Positions 9,555-18,252 of a DNA stretch of 64,000 nucleotides are shown one piece after another (position 1 is the first letter of the stretch; each line of letters begins with the position of its first letter). The notes under the pieces are model-generated. The model did not search any database and was not told the DNA's origin. It saw only the letters and a list, made by a program, of their open reading frames with translations. The stretch is taken from contig JAJCXT010000008.1 in the NCBI GenBank assembly GCA_029263295.1, positions 34,420 to 98,419 on the forward strand, read 5' to 3'. The position numbers and the translations under genes are program-made. This stretch comes from Acidobacteriota bacterium. GTDB taxonomy: Bacteria; Acidobacteriota; UBA890; WLXD01.

Positions 9555-9607
9555 GTTCGACCTCGGTTGAGAGGCGCGCCCCGACAAGCGCCCGAGCGCC
9601 CCGCGTG

Positions 9608-10102
9608 TCAGATGGCCGCCATCGCGGCGTCGTAGTTCGGTTCCTGAACGATCTCCGGTACGAGTTCCGTGTACTTCACCGTCCCGTCTCCGGCGATGAC
9701 GACCACCGCGCGGCCCAAGACGCCAGCCAGGGGCCCGTCGACGATGCGCACGCCGTAATCGTCGCCGAACTCAGCGTGGCGAAAGGACGACAACGTTTTC
9801 ACGTTCTCGATGCCCTCTGCGCCGCAGAAGCGAGCCTGCGCGAAGGGGAGGTCGGCGGAAACACACAGCACCGTGGCATTCCGGTCGGCGGCCAATTGAT
9901 TGAATTGTCGCACCGAGGTAGCGCAAACGGGCGTATCCAGGCTGGGGAAGATATTCAGCACAACGGTCTTGCCTGCGTAATCCGTCAGCCCGCTCTCGCC
10001 CAACTCTGCGCTGGTAAGCGTGAACGCGGGCGCCGCAGCGCCGACCGCCGGAAGATCGCCAACAGTGTTGATCGGGCTGCCTTTCAATGTGATCTGGGCC
10101 AT
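9608..10102 (-). CDS. tpx: thiol peroxidase (Tpx-type peroxiredoxin)
   Basis: A 164-residue 2-Cys atypical peroxiredoxin that reduces hydrogen peroxide and alkyl hydroperoxides using thioredoxin. The peroxidatic site SLDTPVCATSVRQFN places Cys60; the resolving cysteine is Cys93 in ARFCGAEG. The N-terminal ITLKGSPI is typical of Tpx. The ATG at 10102 has GGAG about 9 bases upstream; a longer open frame to 10168 is not needed. It appears to be cytoplasmic and monocistronic or the last-written member of the minus-strand block. Confidence 0.95.
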   Translation of the reverse strand: MAQITLKGSPINTVGDLPAVGAAAPAFTLTSAELGESGLTDYAGKTVVLNIFPSLDTPVCATSVRQFNQLAADRNATVLCVSADLPFAQARFCGAEGIENVKTLSSFRHAEFGDDYGVRIVDGPLAGVLGRAVVVIAGDGTVKYTELVPEIVQEPNYDAAMAAI

Positions 10103-10344
10103 TCGTGAGACTCCGGGTTTAGTGTGACGATCGCGTCCACTTGAAGGTCTGGTTGGGGTGGCGGGCATCCCGACACCGCTCTTCTTTCTACACCGAAGCG
10201 CGCCGCTGTGCCCGCAGAAGCTGACTGAGCATCCGAGGTCGGCTGCCGGCCGAAGTGTACTACCCGATGCTGGACCGACCCCGAGCTCGACGGTTCTGTC
10301 TGTCGGTTCCCTGAGCCACTCGTGAGTTGGGTCACACGTTCGTC

Positions 10345-10371
10345 TTGATCATGGAACGCAGAGCCTACAAA
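10345..10371 (+). promoter_or_regulatory. possible promoter for the TPR protein gene
   Basis: TTGATC (10345-10350) and TACAAA (10366-10371) are separated by 15 bases, shorter than ideal. The ATG at 10382 would lie at or next to the transcription start, so a leaderless message is possible. Confidence 0.3.
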
Positions 10372-10381
10372 GTAGACTGCC

Positions 10382-11410
10382 ATGGAAGGAACGATAAGGT
10401 CCCCCACTACGCTGACCATGCGCCCCATGGTCCTGTTGGCCGTGGTGACGCTGCTCGCAACCGCAGCTGCGACCTCGACGCATGCGGCTCAGACAGAGGG
10501 ACCGCCGGCAACGCACAAAGAAGCCGTGGCGGCGTTCCTAGCGGGCGACCTGGTGCGCGCTCTCGATCTGTTCGAGACACTGGCAGGCTTCGATCCGAGT
10601 GACGGCTGGGCGCCCCTGTACGTGGGACGGATCGCAATCGAGATGGGCCAATGGGACGTCGCGGTCGCGAGTCTCGAGCGAGCGATCGAGCTCGGTCCGG
10701 TGCGACCGAGCGCACATGCGTACGCAGGAGAGGCCTATGTCGGCAAACTCGACACGGTGGGCATGTTCAGCAAGCTCGGCTGGGCGAAGAAGGCGCGTGC
10801 GGCGTTCCTGCTCGCGGTCGAGCTCGAACCTGACAACCTCGAGTCACGCCGAATGCTGATGGAGTTCTACGTATTCGCTCCCGGAATCGCAGGTGGCAGC
10901 ATCGCGAAGGCCAGCGAGTTAGCCGAACAGATCGCGTCCCAGGACCCGTTGCAGGGCCACCTCGCCTGGGCGCAGATTCACGAATCATCGGAGCGACTCG
11001 ACCTGGTCCGTAATGACCTGCGTGCGGCCATCGAGCTGAGCCCCGACGATGTCGGGCTACGGCTGCGGCTCGCGATCCAGCTGCACCAGGCCCGACGCTT
11101 CGAGGAAGCGTGGAGCAACCTCGCTGCGGCGCTCGCATCAACCCCCGACCACCCCCAGGTCTTGTACCAGCAAGGTCGTACCGCCGCGCTGTCGGGCAAG
11201 CATCTGGAGGATGGCGGCGCGGCGCTCGAGCGATACCTCGCGACGGCTGGTAGCAGCCCTCCGCTGAGTCTCACGTGGGCCTGGTACCGACTGGGGCAGG
11301 TACGCCAGCACCAGGGCAACCCAGAGTCGGCGCGCTTGGCTTTCGAAGAAGCCCTGAAGCTCGACCCCGAGCACGACGGCGCCCGCGACGCCATCAAGAA
11401 CCTGCGCTAG
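10382..11410 (+). CDS. secreted or periplasmic TPR-repeat protein
   Basis: 342 residues with a signal-like segment (MVLLAVVTLLATAAATSTHA) and then tetratricopeptide-type helical repeats, for example WAPLYVGRIAIEMGQWDVAV, AFLLAVELEPDN, LRAAIELSPDD and AFEEALKLDPEHD. TPR proteins are scaffolds for protein contacts, and no catalytic domain is attached. An alternative start is the Met at 10418. No operon partner is evident: the flanking genes are divergent (tpx) or convergent (SDR). Confidence 0.75.
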   Translation: MEGTIRSPTTLTMRPMVLLAVVTLLATAAATSTHAAQTEGPPATHKEAVAAFLAGDLVRALDLFETLAGFDPSDGWAPLYVGRIAIEMGQWDVAVASLERAIELGPVRPSAHAYAGEAYVGKLDTVGMFSKLGWAKKARAAFLLAVELEPDNLESRRMLMEFYVFAPGIAGGSIAKASELAEQIASQDPLQGHLAWAQIHESSERLDLVRNDLRAAIELSPDDVGLRLRLAIQLHQARRFEEAWSNLAAALASTPDHPQVLYQQGRTAALSGKHLEDGGAALERYLATAGSSPPLSLTWAWYRLGQVRQHQGNPESARLAFEEALKLDPEHDGARDAIKNLR

Positions 11411-11452
11411 CGGTTCGTGACAGCAAGAACGGCCTGACTATCCGCCGAGTTC

Positions 11453-12211
11453 TCAGGTGCGAAGGTATGAGGCACCGTTGGCATCGATCACGCAGCCCGT
11501 CAGGTAGCCGATTCCTTCGCTCGCCAGGAAGGCCACCGCGCGCGCGATCTCCGATGGTTCAGCGACGCGGTTGAGCGGGCTCTGCGCACGAATCCCGTCT
11601 CCTTCCGAGCCCCCGAGCAGGTCCGCGGCCATCTCCGTGGCGACGAACCCCGGAGCCACGACACCGACAAATATGCCGTGCGGCGCCAGTGCCTTGGCAA
11701 AGGATTGGCTCAGCGAGTTGAGTCCGGCTTTGCTGGCGCCATACGCCGAGGCGTCGGGCTCGCCACGGAACGCGCCGCGCGAGGAGACGTTGATGATCTT
11801 GCCGCCGCCGTTCTCGACCATGCGGCGCGACGCGCAATACATGAGGTTGGCCGGGCCGATCAGATTCGTGGCGAGCGTGCTCTGCCATGCCTGCTGCCAG
11901 TCCGCATAGTCGACTTCCAGCACGTTGTGCAGGTCGTAGATCCCCGCGTTGTTCACCAGCACATCCAGCCCACCGAGAGCCTCGGCAGCGTCATCGATCA
12001 GACCGCGACACGCGTCGGCACCCGCAACATCCGCCTGCACAACCGCGTGCCCCGCGCCCGGCAGATCGGCCAGCGTCTTTTCGGCGGCCTGCTGATTCGA
12101 ACAGTAGTGCACCGCCACGTGCGCCCCACCGGCGGCGAACTCCTGTGCGATAGCGCGACCGATGCCGCGCGAGGCTCCTGTCACCAACACTTTCTTGCCG
12201 TGGAAGTCCAT
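11453..12211 (-). CDS. short-chain dehydrogenase/reductase (SDR)
   Basis: A classical NAD(P)-dependent SDR of about 252 residues. The sequence shows the nucleotide-binding TGASRGIG, the structural NNAG, the active-site Ser in NVSSRG and the YGASK Tyr-Lys pair. The start at 12211 (MDFHGKKVLVTG) has AGGA 5 bases upstream; the open frame reaches 12259. It resembles 3-oxoacyl-ACP reductase (FabG-like) members, but the substrate of such isolated SDRs cannot be predicted. It is transcribed alone, divergent from the membrane protein gene. Confidence 0.88.
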   Translation of the reverse strand: MDFHGKKVLVTGASRGIGRAIAQEFAAGGAHVAVHYCSNQQAAEKTLADLPGAGHAVVQADVAGADACRGLIDDAAEALGGLDVLVNNAGIYDLHNVLEVDYADWQQAWQSTLATNLIGPANLMYCASRRMVENGGGKIINVSSRGAFRGEPDASAYGASKAGLNSLSQSFAKALAPHGIFVGVVAPGFVATEMAADLLGGSEGDGIRAQSPLNRVAEPSEIARAVAFLASEGIGYLTGCVIDANGASYLRT

Positions 12212-12346
12212 ATGATCCTGCTTGCTGCCCGGGCGTGAAACAATCTGTCGGTCGGGCACGCGAAAATACTGTGCCCAAGGGAACTCTGTGCGCGTCCGAA
12301 GCGTATCCCAAGGAAACCATCAGACTCTCACCACGGACTGCAAGAC

Positions 12347-12769
12347 ATGGCGACCAACAAGTTACTCGGCTGCTTGGGCTTCATCGTTGGCGCCATAGTC
12401 ACCGTGATCGTCGGCTGGATGGCGTTCGAGTTACTCATCGCGTTCCTGGCTGGGCTGCGCATAGAGGGTCTGTCAGCGTTCATCGATCCACTCTTGTGGC
12501 ACAAAGCCGGCGAGCTGTTGATCATCGGACTCGCGATTCTCGGGATCTACGTATGGGTTTTTCGCGGTCCAGGACTCCCCCGCTTCGCCGCTACCACCCG
12601 CTATGTGTTCTGGGTCGGCGCGCTTCTCAATCTGGCCGCCTGGGGCATGTTCCCGGCGGGATCGCGCTGGTCATGGTGGGCGGTGATCCTGGTCATCCTC
12701 GGGGTGTCGGTGCCAGCGATCCTCGCCCGTCTGGAGCCGCCAGCGGCGGAAACCCCGCCGGCCCCCTGA
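12347..12769 (+). CDS. small multi-pass membrane protein, function unknown
   Basis: 140 residues with about four hydrophobic segments (near residues 6-35, 57-72, 83-100 and 106-124) separated by short polar loops, and a Pro/Ala-rich C-terminus. I do not recognise a family. It stands upstream of the DUF523 gene on the same strand with a gap of 75 bases, so co-transcription is possible. Confidence 0.65.
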   Translation: MATNKLLGCLGFIVGAIVTVIVGWMAFELLIAFLAGLRIEGLSAFIDPLLWHKAGELLIIGLAILGIYVWVFRGPGLPRFAATTRYVFWVGALLNLAAWGMFPAGSRWSWWAVILVILGVSVPAILARLEPPAAETPPAP

Positions 12770-12844
12770 CGGGGCTGCTGGCGGGATGCGTGATAGCGCC
12801 CCTTGCCGTACGACAACCGGCCCGACCGGTGACGACGTGACGCG

Positions 12845-13399
12845 ATGACACGCCTTCCACCCGTCGGGATCAGCCAGTGCCTGCTCGGCGAAACAGTACG
12901 TTACGACGGTGGCCACAAGCGCGACGAGAACGTGCTGGCGTTCCTCGACGACCACTTCGATTGGGTGCCCGTGTGCCCGGAGGTCGAGGTGGGTATGGGC
13001 ATCCCACGCGAACCTGTCCAACTGATAGACGAGGCCGACAACGTGGCGCAGACCGAAGGGGTCCGGATGGTCGGCGAGCGATCGGGTCGAGACTGGACCG
13101 ATCCGATGCGAAACTACTCCGCGCAAAGGGCCGACGCGCTGGCGACTGGGCGGCTCTGCGGGTTCGTGTTCAAGAGCGGTTCGCCAAGCTGTGGCCTGAC
13201 CGGGGTTGAACTCCGAGACAGTCAGGGCGATCCCACACGTACGGGAGTTGGGTTGTTCACGGAAGAGCTGAGACGACGAATGCCGAACCTGCCGGTGGTT
13301 GAAGAAGGGGAACTCGCGGACGCGGCTGCCCGCGAACGATTCATCAGCCGCGTCCGAGCCCACTGGCGACTGTTGGATCGAGGAGCAAAGGAATGGTGA
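12845..13399 (+). CDS. DUF523 protein, TudS-like iron-sulfur desulfidase candidate
   Basis: 184 residues. The N-terminal ISQCLLGETVRYDGGHK, PVCPEVEVGMGIPRE and SGSPSCG blocks define DUF523 (YbbK-like). Cys12, Cys44 and Cys116 match the three cysteines that hold a [4Fe-4S] cluster in TudS, a characterised family member that removes sulfur from thiouracil. A further Cys105 is present. The stop overlaps the start of the following fusion gene by 7 bases, implying translational coupling, although no shared pathway is known. Thiobase detoxification is the best guess from family knowledge; the true substrate here is unproven. Confidence 0.85.
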   Translation: MTRLPPVGISQCLLGETVRYDGGHKRDENVLAFLDDHFDWVPVCPEVEVGMGIPREPVQLIDEADNVAQTEGVRMVGERSGRDWTDPMRNYSAQRADALATGRLCGFVFKSGSPSCGLTGVELRDSQGDPTRTGVGLFTEELRRRMPNLPVVEEGELADAAARERFISRVRAHWRLLDRGAKEW

Positions 13400-16300
13400 G
13401 CGTCCTTCCGGGTCGGCCGAGCTTCGTCGCTGAAGACGCCGCGGCGCTGGCCAGTACGCTATTCGGCGCCCAGGGCTCGGCGGTCGAGTTGGTCAGCGAG
13501 CGAGACCAGAACTTCGTCGTCGACACCGGCACCGCCCGCTTCGTGTTGAAGATAGCCAACAGCAACGAGGGCCACGATGCCCTCGAGTTGCAGCGAGCGC
13601 TCCTCGATCGTCTGCAGGGCACCGGCTACCTGGTACCCGAAGCTCTGCATACACCCGACGGGGACACGATCGTCGCCGCGGCGCATAACGGCACGGAGTA
13701 CTTCGTCCGTCTGCTCACCTGGGTACCCGGCACTCCTCTGGCGGCGGTGCGGCCTCACACCGAGACCCTGCGGCGACAACTCGGTGCCCTCACAGGACAG
13801 GTCGCCGCAGCCTTCGCCGGGTTCGAGCACCCAGCTGCCAGGCGCCATCTCAAGTGGGATCTACAGCACGCCCCGGGGCGGATTCGCGAGCAACTGGGAC
13901 AGATCGCATCCGGCAAGCATCGCGCGCTGCTCACGGCAACGCTGGAGCGCTTCGAGCAGAGCACCGTGCCGCTTCTCGGTGACTTGCGAACCGGCGTGAT
14001 TCACAACGACATCAACGATCACAACGTCTTGACGGGCGATATCTCTGTGGCTGGCGGCTGGCCCGAACGGCGGGTCACGGGCCTCATCGACGTGGGCGAC
14101 GCGTTGCATGGATGGGTGGTGGCCGATCTGGCGATCGCCATCGCCTACGCCATCTTGGGGTACGACGACGTTCTCGGCGTGAGTCGTGACATAACGGCGG
14201 CATACCACGGAGTATTCCCTCTCGAAGACGACGAGATCGCAGCACTGACCGGGCTGGTTTCCCTACGCCTGGCACTCAGCGTCGCTAACTCGGCCGAGCA
14301 GGCTGCGGCGGAGCCGGGCAACGACTACCTGACCGTGAGCGAGACGCCTGCGTGGATCGCGCTCGCGCATCTGGCCGCGATCGATCCCACGCTCGCCACC
14401 TGCCATCTCCGGGCCGCCTGCGGGCTGGAAGCCTCCCCCAACGGCGCGGCCCTGCAGAGCTGGCTCGCAGCCACCGAGCTCCAGTTCGCCAGCGTGGTCG
14501 ACGCCCCACTTGCGGGCCACGACGTCCACGTCTTCGATCTCGGCGTCGGTAGCACGGAGATGGGAATCGGCGCCCCAGGCGATTTCGTGACGGCGGACCT
14601 CAGCGACATGTTGTTCGGCCATATGCGCGCCGCTGGCAAGACAGTCGGGCTCGGTCGCTACGACGAGGTGCGGTCGTGGTACGGCGGCGAGTTATTTGCC
14701 GCACCGAGCGACGAAGCTCCCCGTCGCCGCACCGTGCACGTCGGCGTTGACGTGTTCCTCGAACCTGGAGCAGCCGTATACGCGCCGCTCGCCGGCACAG
14801 TTATCAGTGCGGCCGTCAACGAGGGTCGGCTCGACTACGGCCCGACGCTGATTCTCGAGCACGAGCCCGAGGCCGGGCCGCGATTCTGGAGCCTGTACGG
14901 ACACCTGACGGCGGACTCACTCGACAACATGGCGCCGGGACAACGGGTTGCCGGCGGCCAGCGCATCGCCGCCATCGGCGACTATCCGATAAACGGCGAC
15001 TGGCCTCCGCATCTGCACTTTCAGCTGATCGCCGACAGACTCGACTACACCACGGACTTCCCGGGGGTCTGCGCGCCGCAGGACCGTGAGGTGTGGGCCA
15101 GCCTCAGCCCGGATCCAGGCCGAGTCCTGGGTCTCGATCAGGCGCAGGTCGCCCCGGTGGGAATGGCGGCCGCAGCGATCGCGAACCGCCGTCAATGGGT
15201 AATCGGGCCGTCACTGAGCATTTCCTACCGCCGACCACTGACTATCGTGCGCGGCTACCGGCAATACCTGTATGACATGGAGGGGCAGCCGTTCCTCGAC
15301 GCGGTGAACAACGTGCCTCACGTGGGCCATTCGCACCCGCATGTGGTGGCTGCGGCGGCCGCCCAGAACGCGGTGCTAAACACCAATACTCGTTACCTGC
15401 ACGAGAACATCGTGCGCTACGCGGAACGCCTTGCCGGCAGGCTGCCGGATCCGCTGGAGGTCTGCTACTTCGTCTGTTCGGGTAGCGAGGCGAACGAGTT
15501 GGCAATCCGCATGGCCCGAACCGCCACGTCGCGTTGCGACATCGTTGCCCTTGATGGCGCGTACCACGGCAACACATCGACACTGATCGACATCAGCCCC
15601 TACAAGCACGCCGGCCAGGGCGGGCGCGGTGCCCCGAACTGGGCTCACATCGCCACCATGCCCGATCCGTACCGCGGCGAATTCGCCGGGCGAGAAGACG
15701 CAGGCGCTCTTTTTGCCGAAGACGTGCGCCGTTGCTGCGTCGATGCGGAGAGGAACGGAGGCGTCGCCGCGCTCATGGCCGAACCCCTGCTCGGTTGCGG
15801 CGGCCAGATCGTGCCGCCTACCGGCTACCTCGCCGCGGCGTTCGACCACGTTCGCGCCGCGGGTGGACTTTGCGTCGCCGACGAGGTGCAGGTCGGCTTC
15901 GGCCGTACTGGATCCCATTTCTGGGCCTTCGAGACACAATGCGTCGTGCCCGACATCGTGACCCTGGGCAAGCCCATCGGCAACGGATTCCCGTTGGCCG
16001 CGGTCGTCACGACACGCAAGATCGCCGACGACTTCGCCAACGGAATGGAGTACTTCAACACCTTCGGCGGCAGCCCGGTGGCCTGCGCTGTCGGCAACGC
16101 TGTGCTGGATGTCATCGAGCAGGAAGATCTACAGGCCAACGCCCTGACAGTTGGCACTCGCCTGCTCGAAGGTCTGGCCGAAATCGCGAGCCGCCACTCG
16201 ATCATCGGCGATGTTCGCGGCATCGGCCTGTACCTCGGCGCCGAGATGGTGCGCGACCCCGACACCAGGGAACCCGCGGCGGCCGAGGCGAACTACGTGA

Positions 16301-16455
16301 TCAACCGCATGCGCGACCATGGCATTCTGATCAGCACCGATGGTCCACACCACAATGTACTCAAGCTGAAGCCGCCCCTGTGCTTCAGGCTCGCCGACGC
16401 CGAACGTTTCCTGGCTATCCTCGACCGGATCCTCGGCGAGAACTTCGTCTCTTGA
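13393..16455 (+). CDS. fusion: APH-type kinase + M23 peptidase-like + class III aminotransferase/phospholyase
   Basis: 1020 residues in three domains. Residues about 20-360 are an APH/choline-kinase-like kinase with the catalytic loop HNDINDHN (His204, Asp206) followed by GLIDVGD. Residues about 445-560 are a LytM/M23-like module with both zinc motifs, His449-x3-Asp453 and His540-x-His542, plus YGH. Residues about 600-1015 are a PLP-dependent class III aminotransferase with ADEVQVGFGRTG and Lys860 in LGKPIGNG. The kinase plus aminotransferase-like halves match hydroxylysine kinase and the ammoniophospholyases (ETNPPL/PHYKPL), so phosphorylation of an amino-alcohol or hydroxy-amino acid followed by phospho-ammonia elimination is likely. 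The role of the M23 module is unexplained. No signal peptide is visible. Confidence 0.9.
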   Translation: MVSVLPGRPSFVAEDAAALASTLFGAQGSAVELVSERDQNFVVDTGTARFVLKIANSNEGHDALELQRALLDRLQGTGYLVPEALHTPDGDTIVAAAHNGTEYFVRLLTWVPGTPLAAVRPHTETLRRQLGALTGQVAAAFAGFEHPAARRHLKWDLQHAPGRIREQLGQIASGKHRALLTATLERFEQSTVPLLGDLRTGVIHNDINDHNVLTGDISVAGGWPERRVTGLIDVGDALHGWVVADLAIAIAYAILGYDDVLGVSRDITAAYHGVFPLEDDEIAALTGLVSLRLALSVANSAEQAAAEPGNDYLTVSETPAWIALAHLAAIDPTLATCHLRAACGLEASPNGAALQSWLAATELQFASVVDAPLAGHDVHVFDLGVGSTEMGIGAPGDFVTADLSDMLFGHMRAAGKTVGLGRYDEVRSWYGGELFAAPSDEAPRRRTVHVGVDVFLEPGAAVYAPLAGTVISAAVNEGRLDYGPTLILEHEPEAGPRFWSLYGHLTADSLDNMAPGQRVAGGQRIAAIGDYPINGDWPPHLHFQLIADRLDYTTDFPGVCAPQDREVWASLSPDPGRVLGLDQAQVAPVGMAAAAIANRRQWVIGPSLSISYRRPLTIVRGYRQYLYDMEGQPFLDAVNNVPHVGHSHPHVVAAAAAQNAVLNTNTRYLHENIVRYAERLAGRLPDPLEVCYFVCSGSEANELAIRMARTATSRCDIVALDGAYHGNTSTLIDISPYKHAGQGGRGAPNWAHIATMPDPYRGEFAGREDAGALFAEDVRRCCVDAERNGGVAALMAEPLLGCGGQIVPPTGYLAAAFDHVRAAGGLCVADEVQVGFGRTGSHFWAFETQCVVPDIVTLGKPIGNGFPLAAVVTTRKIADDFANGMEYFNTFGGSPVACAVGNAVLDVIEQEDLQANALTVGTRLLEGLAEIASRHSIIGDVRGIGLYLGAEMVRDPDTREPAAAEANYVINRMRDHGILISTDGPHHNVLKLKPPLCFRLADAERFLAILDRILGENFVS

Positions 16456-16479
16456 GTCCAGACATTTGTCTGCTATAGT
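16452..16479 (+). promoter_or_regulatory. sigma-70-like promoter with palindrome in spacer
   Basis: TTGAGT (16452-16457), a 16-base spacer and TATAGT (16474-16479). The spacer contains a perfect 14-base palindrome at 16459-16472 (CAGACATTTGTCTG), which is well placed for a repressor. The VOC gene starts 57 bases downstream with a GGAGG ribosome binding site. Confidence 0.6.
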
Positions 16480-16536
16480 CAAGCCGCTGAAGAACCGCCC
16501 ACACCCGACTACCCCGAGACTTCTGGAGGCCACCCT

Positions 16537-17322
16537 ATGTCCGATCAAGGTCGTTTCACCTGGTACGAGTTGATGTCGACTGACCCAAAAGCGGCGCTCG
16601 ACTTTCACGCCGGCATCACGGGCTGGACGCACCAGCCCTTCGGCCCCCCACCCGCCGACGGTGGAGCGGTCGAGTACAACATGTGGATGAGGGGAGAGGA
16701 GCCGATTGCCGGTTGCTTCCAGTTGCCCGCCGAGGCCCAGGAGCAGGGCGCTCCGACTCACTGGGTGGGCTACATCCACTGCGACGACCTCGACGCCACC
16801 AAGGCACGCGCGATCGAGCTGGGTGCCACGGAGCTCGTTTCCATGGACCTCCCGGATATCGGCAGGTTCTCCATGATGCACGACCCCCTGCACGCCGTGA
16901 TCGCCTTCTTCCAGCCGGCCAACGAGCCGGGGCCGGAACAGGATGCCGCGCCGGGCCGGTTCTCATGGCATGAACTGATGACGACCGACTATGAGGCCGC
17001 GTTCGGCTTCTACTCCGAGTTGTTCGGCTGGGAGATCATGGACGACATGGACATGGGCGACGGCTGGATCTACCGACTCTACGGTCGCAATGGCAAGCAA
17101 CTGGGCGGCATGTTCAACAGGCCGCCGGAGGTGCCCGCGTCGTGTTGGCTGTACTACGTCGATGTCCCTGACGTCGACGAATCCGCCGCGGCGATCACCG
17201 CAGGCGGCGGCAAGATCGTGCACGGCCCGATGGAGGTCCCGGGCGGGGGCCGCATCGTGCAGGCGACGGACCCTCAGGGCGGCATGTTCGCGCTGCACAC
17301 GCCGGCGCCAGCCGAGGGCTAG
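16537..17322 (+). CDS. two-domain VOC (glyoxalase/bleomycin-resistance fold) protein
   Basis: 261 residues built of two similar halves. FTWYELMSTDPKAALDFHAG at about residue 7 recurs as FSWHELMTTDYEAAFGFYSE at about residue 142, each starting a beta-alpha-beta-beta-beta VOC module. This subgroup (CFP-30/Rv0577-like) is often of unknown substrate. Metal-ligand His/Glu positions are partly kept. The start ATG has GGAGG 8 bases upstream. It has its own promoter with a palindrome, so expression is probably induced by a specific signal. Confidence 0.85.
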   Translation: MSDQGRFTWYELMSTDPKAALDFHAGITGWTHQPFGPPPADGGAVEYNMWMRGEEPIAGCFQLPAEAQEQGAPTHWVGYIHCDDLDATKARAIELGATELVSMDLPDIGRFSMMHDPLHAVIAFFQPANEPGPEQDAAPGRFSWHELMTTDYEAAFGFYSELFGWEIMDDMDMGDGWIYRLYGRNGKQLGGMFNRPPEVPASCWLYYVDVPDVDESAAAITAGGGKIVHGPMEVPGGGRIVQATDPQGGMFALHTPAPAEG

Positions 17323-17353
17323 TAGAGCTTCCGGGCCACTGACTCGAAACGGG

Positions 17354-17377
17354 GCGGGATCGCGAGGGCGGTCCCGC
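17354..17377. terminator. stem-loop terminator between convergent genes
   Basis: Stem 17354-17359 with 17372-17377 continues after single-base bulges into 17361-17363 with 17368-17370, then TCCTTTCTT on the plus strand. It suits the VOC gene and possibly also the map gene. Confidence 0.55.
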
Positions 17378-17469
17378 TCCTTTCTTGTCCGGCGCCTATC
17401 GGCAGGGTAGCTCGGCGTGCCGCCGGGATCGGTTCCGTCGATCTGTTGCCGTTCCGCGCTGGGCGCTAG

Positions 17470-18225
17470 CTAATCGCGGCCCGTCAAGATCTCGGCGCCG
17501 TCCTTGGTGACGACGATCGTGTGCTCGAACTGCGCCGCCAGCCCGCCAGCCGCGGTGCATAGCGTCCATCCGTCGTCGGATTCCACTGCGCGATCGGAAT
17601 TCGTCGACAGGAACGGCTCGATGGTAAGCACCTGGCCTTCAGCGAAACGTCGCCGATCGGCGGGCTCGTAGTAGTTGAGTACGGCACGCGGCTCCTCGTG
17701 CAGGCCACCGCCGACTCCATGGCCGCACAGGTTTCGCACGATGAGGAATCCGCGGTCATCCGCCACCTTCTGAACAGCCCTGCCGACGCCGTTGAGCAAC
17801 TCGCCAGGACGCACCGTCGCCAGCGCGGCCGTCAGCGCTTCCTGGGTGGCCGCTAGCAGTGCCCGCGCCGCATCGCTTACCTCGCCAATCGGAAAAGAAG
17901 CGCCCGAGTCCGCGAAGTAGCCGGCCTTCTCGGCAGAGACATCCAGGTTCACCAGGTCGCCGTTCTCGATGATACGGCCGCCAGGTATCCCGTGCGCGGC
18001 CTCATCGTTGACGCTGATGCAGGTGGCGCCGGGGAAGCCGTACACGGTCTCCGGCGCCGACTTCGCGCCGCAGCCCGCGAGCGCCGCGCGTCCGATCACG
18101 TCGAGTTCCGCCGTCGTTACTCCCGCCGTCAGCCGGGTCGCCATCGCCTCGATGGCGCTGGCGACCGCCCGGCCGGCCTCGCGTACGCCACGAAGCTCCT
18201 CGCTGTCCGGCAGTGTCACGACCAT
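17470..18225 (-). CDS. map: type I methionine aminopeptidase
   Basis: 251 residues, normal for the type I enzyme that removes the initiator Met in the cytoplasm. Metal ligands are visible in order: Asp in LVNLDVSAE, Asp in YFADSGA, His in LCGHGVGGGLHEEP, Glu in LTIEPF and Glu in AQFEHTIVV. The upstream HGIPGG carries the substrate-site His. It is probably an additional paralogue, since it is not beside ribosomal protein or secY genes where map is often found. The propeller gene at 18253 is just upstream on the same strand, 27 bases away. Confidence 0.93.
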   Translation of the reverse strand: MVVTLPDSEELRGVREAGRAVASAIEAMATRLTAGVTTAELDVIGRAALAGCGAKSAPETVYGFPGATCISVNDEAAHGIPGGRIIENGDLVNLDVSAEKAGYFADSGASFPIGEVSDAARALLAATQEALTAALATVRPGELLNGVGRAVQKVADDRGFLIVRNLCGHGVGGGLHEEPRAVLNYYEPADRRRFAEGQVLTIEPFLSTNSDRAVESDDGWTLCTAAGGLAAQFEHTIVVTKDGAEILTGRD

Positions 18226-18252
18226 GTTGACTCCAACCTCAGCCGCCGCGCG

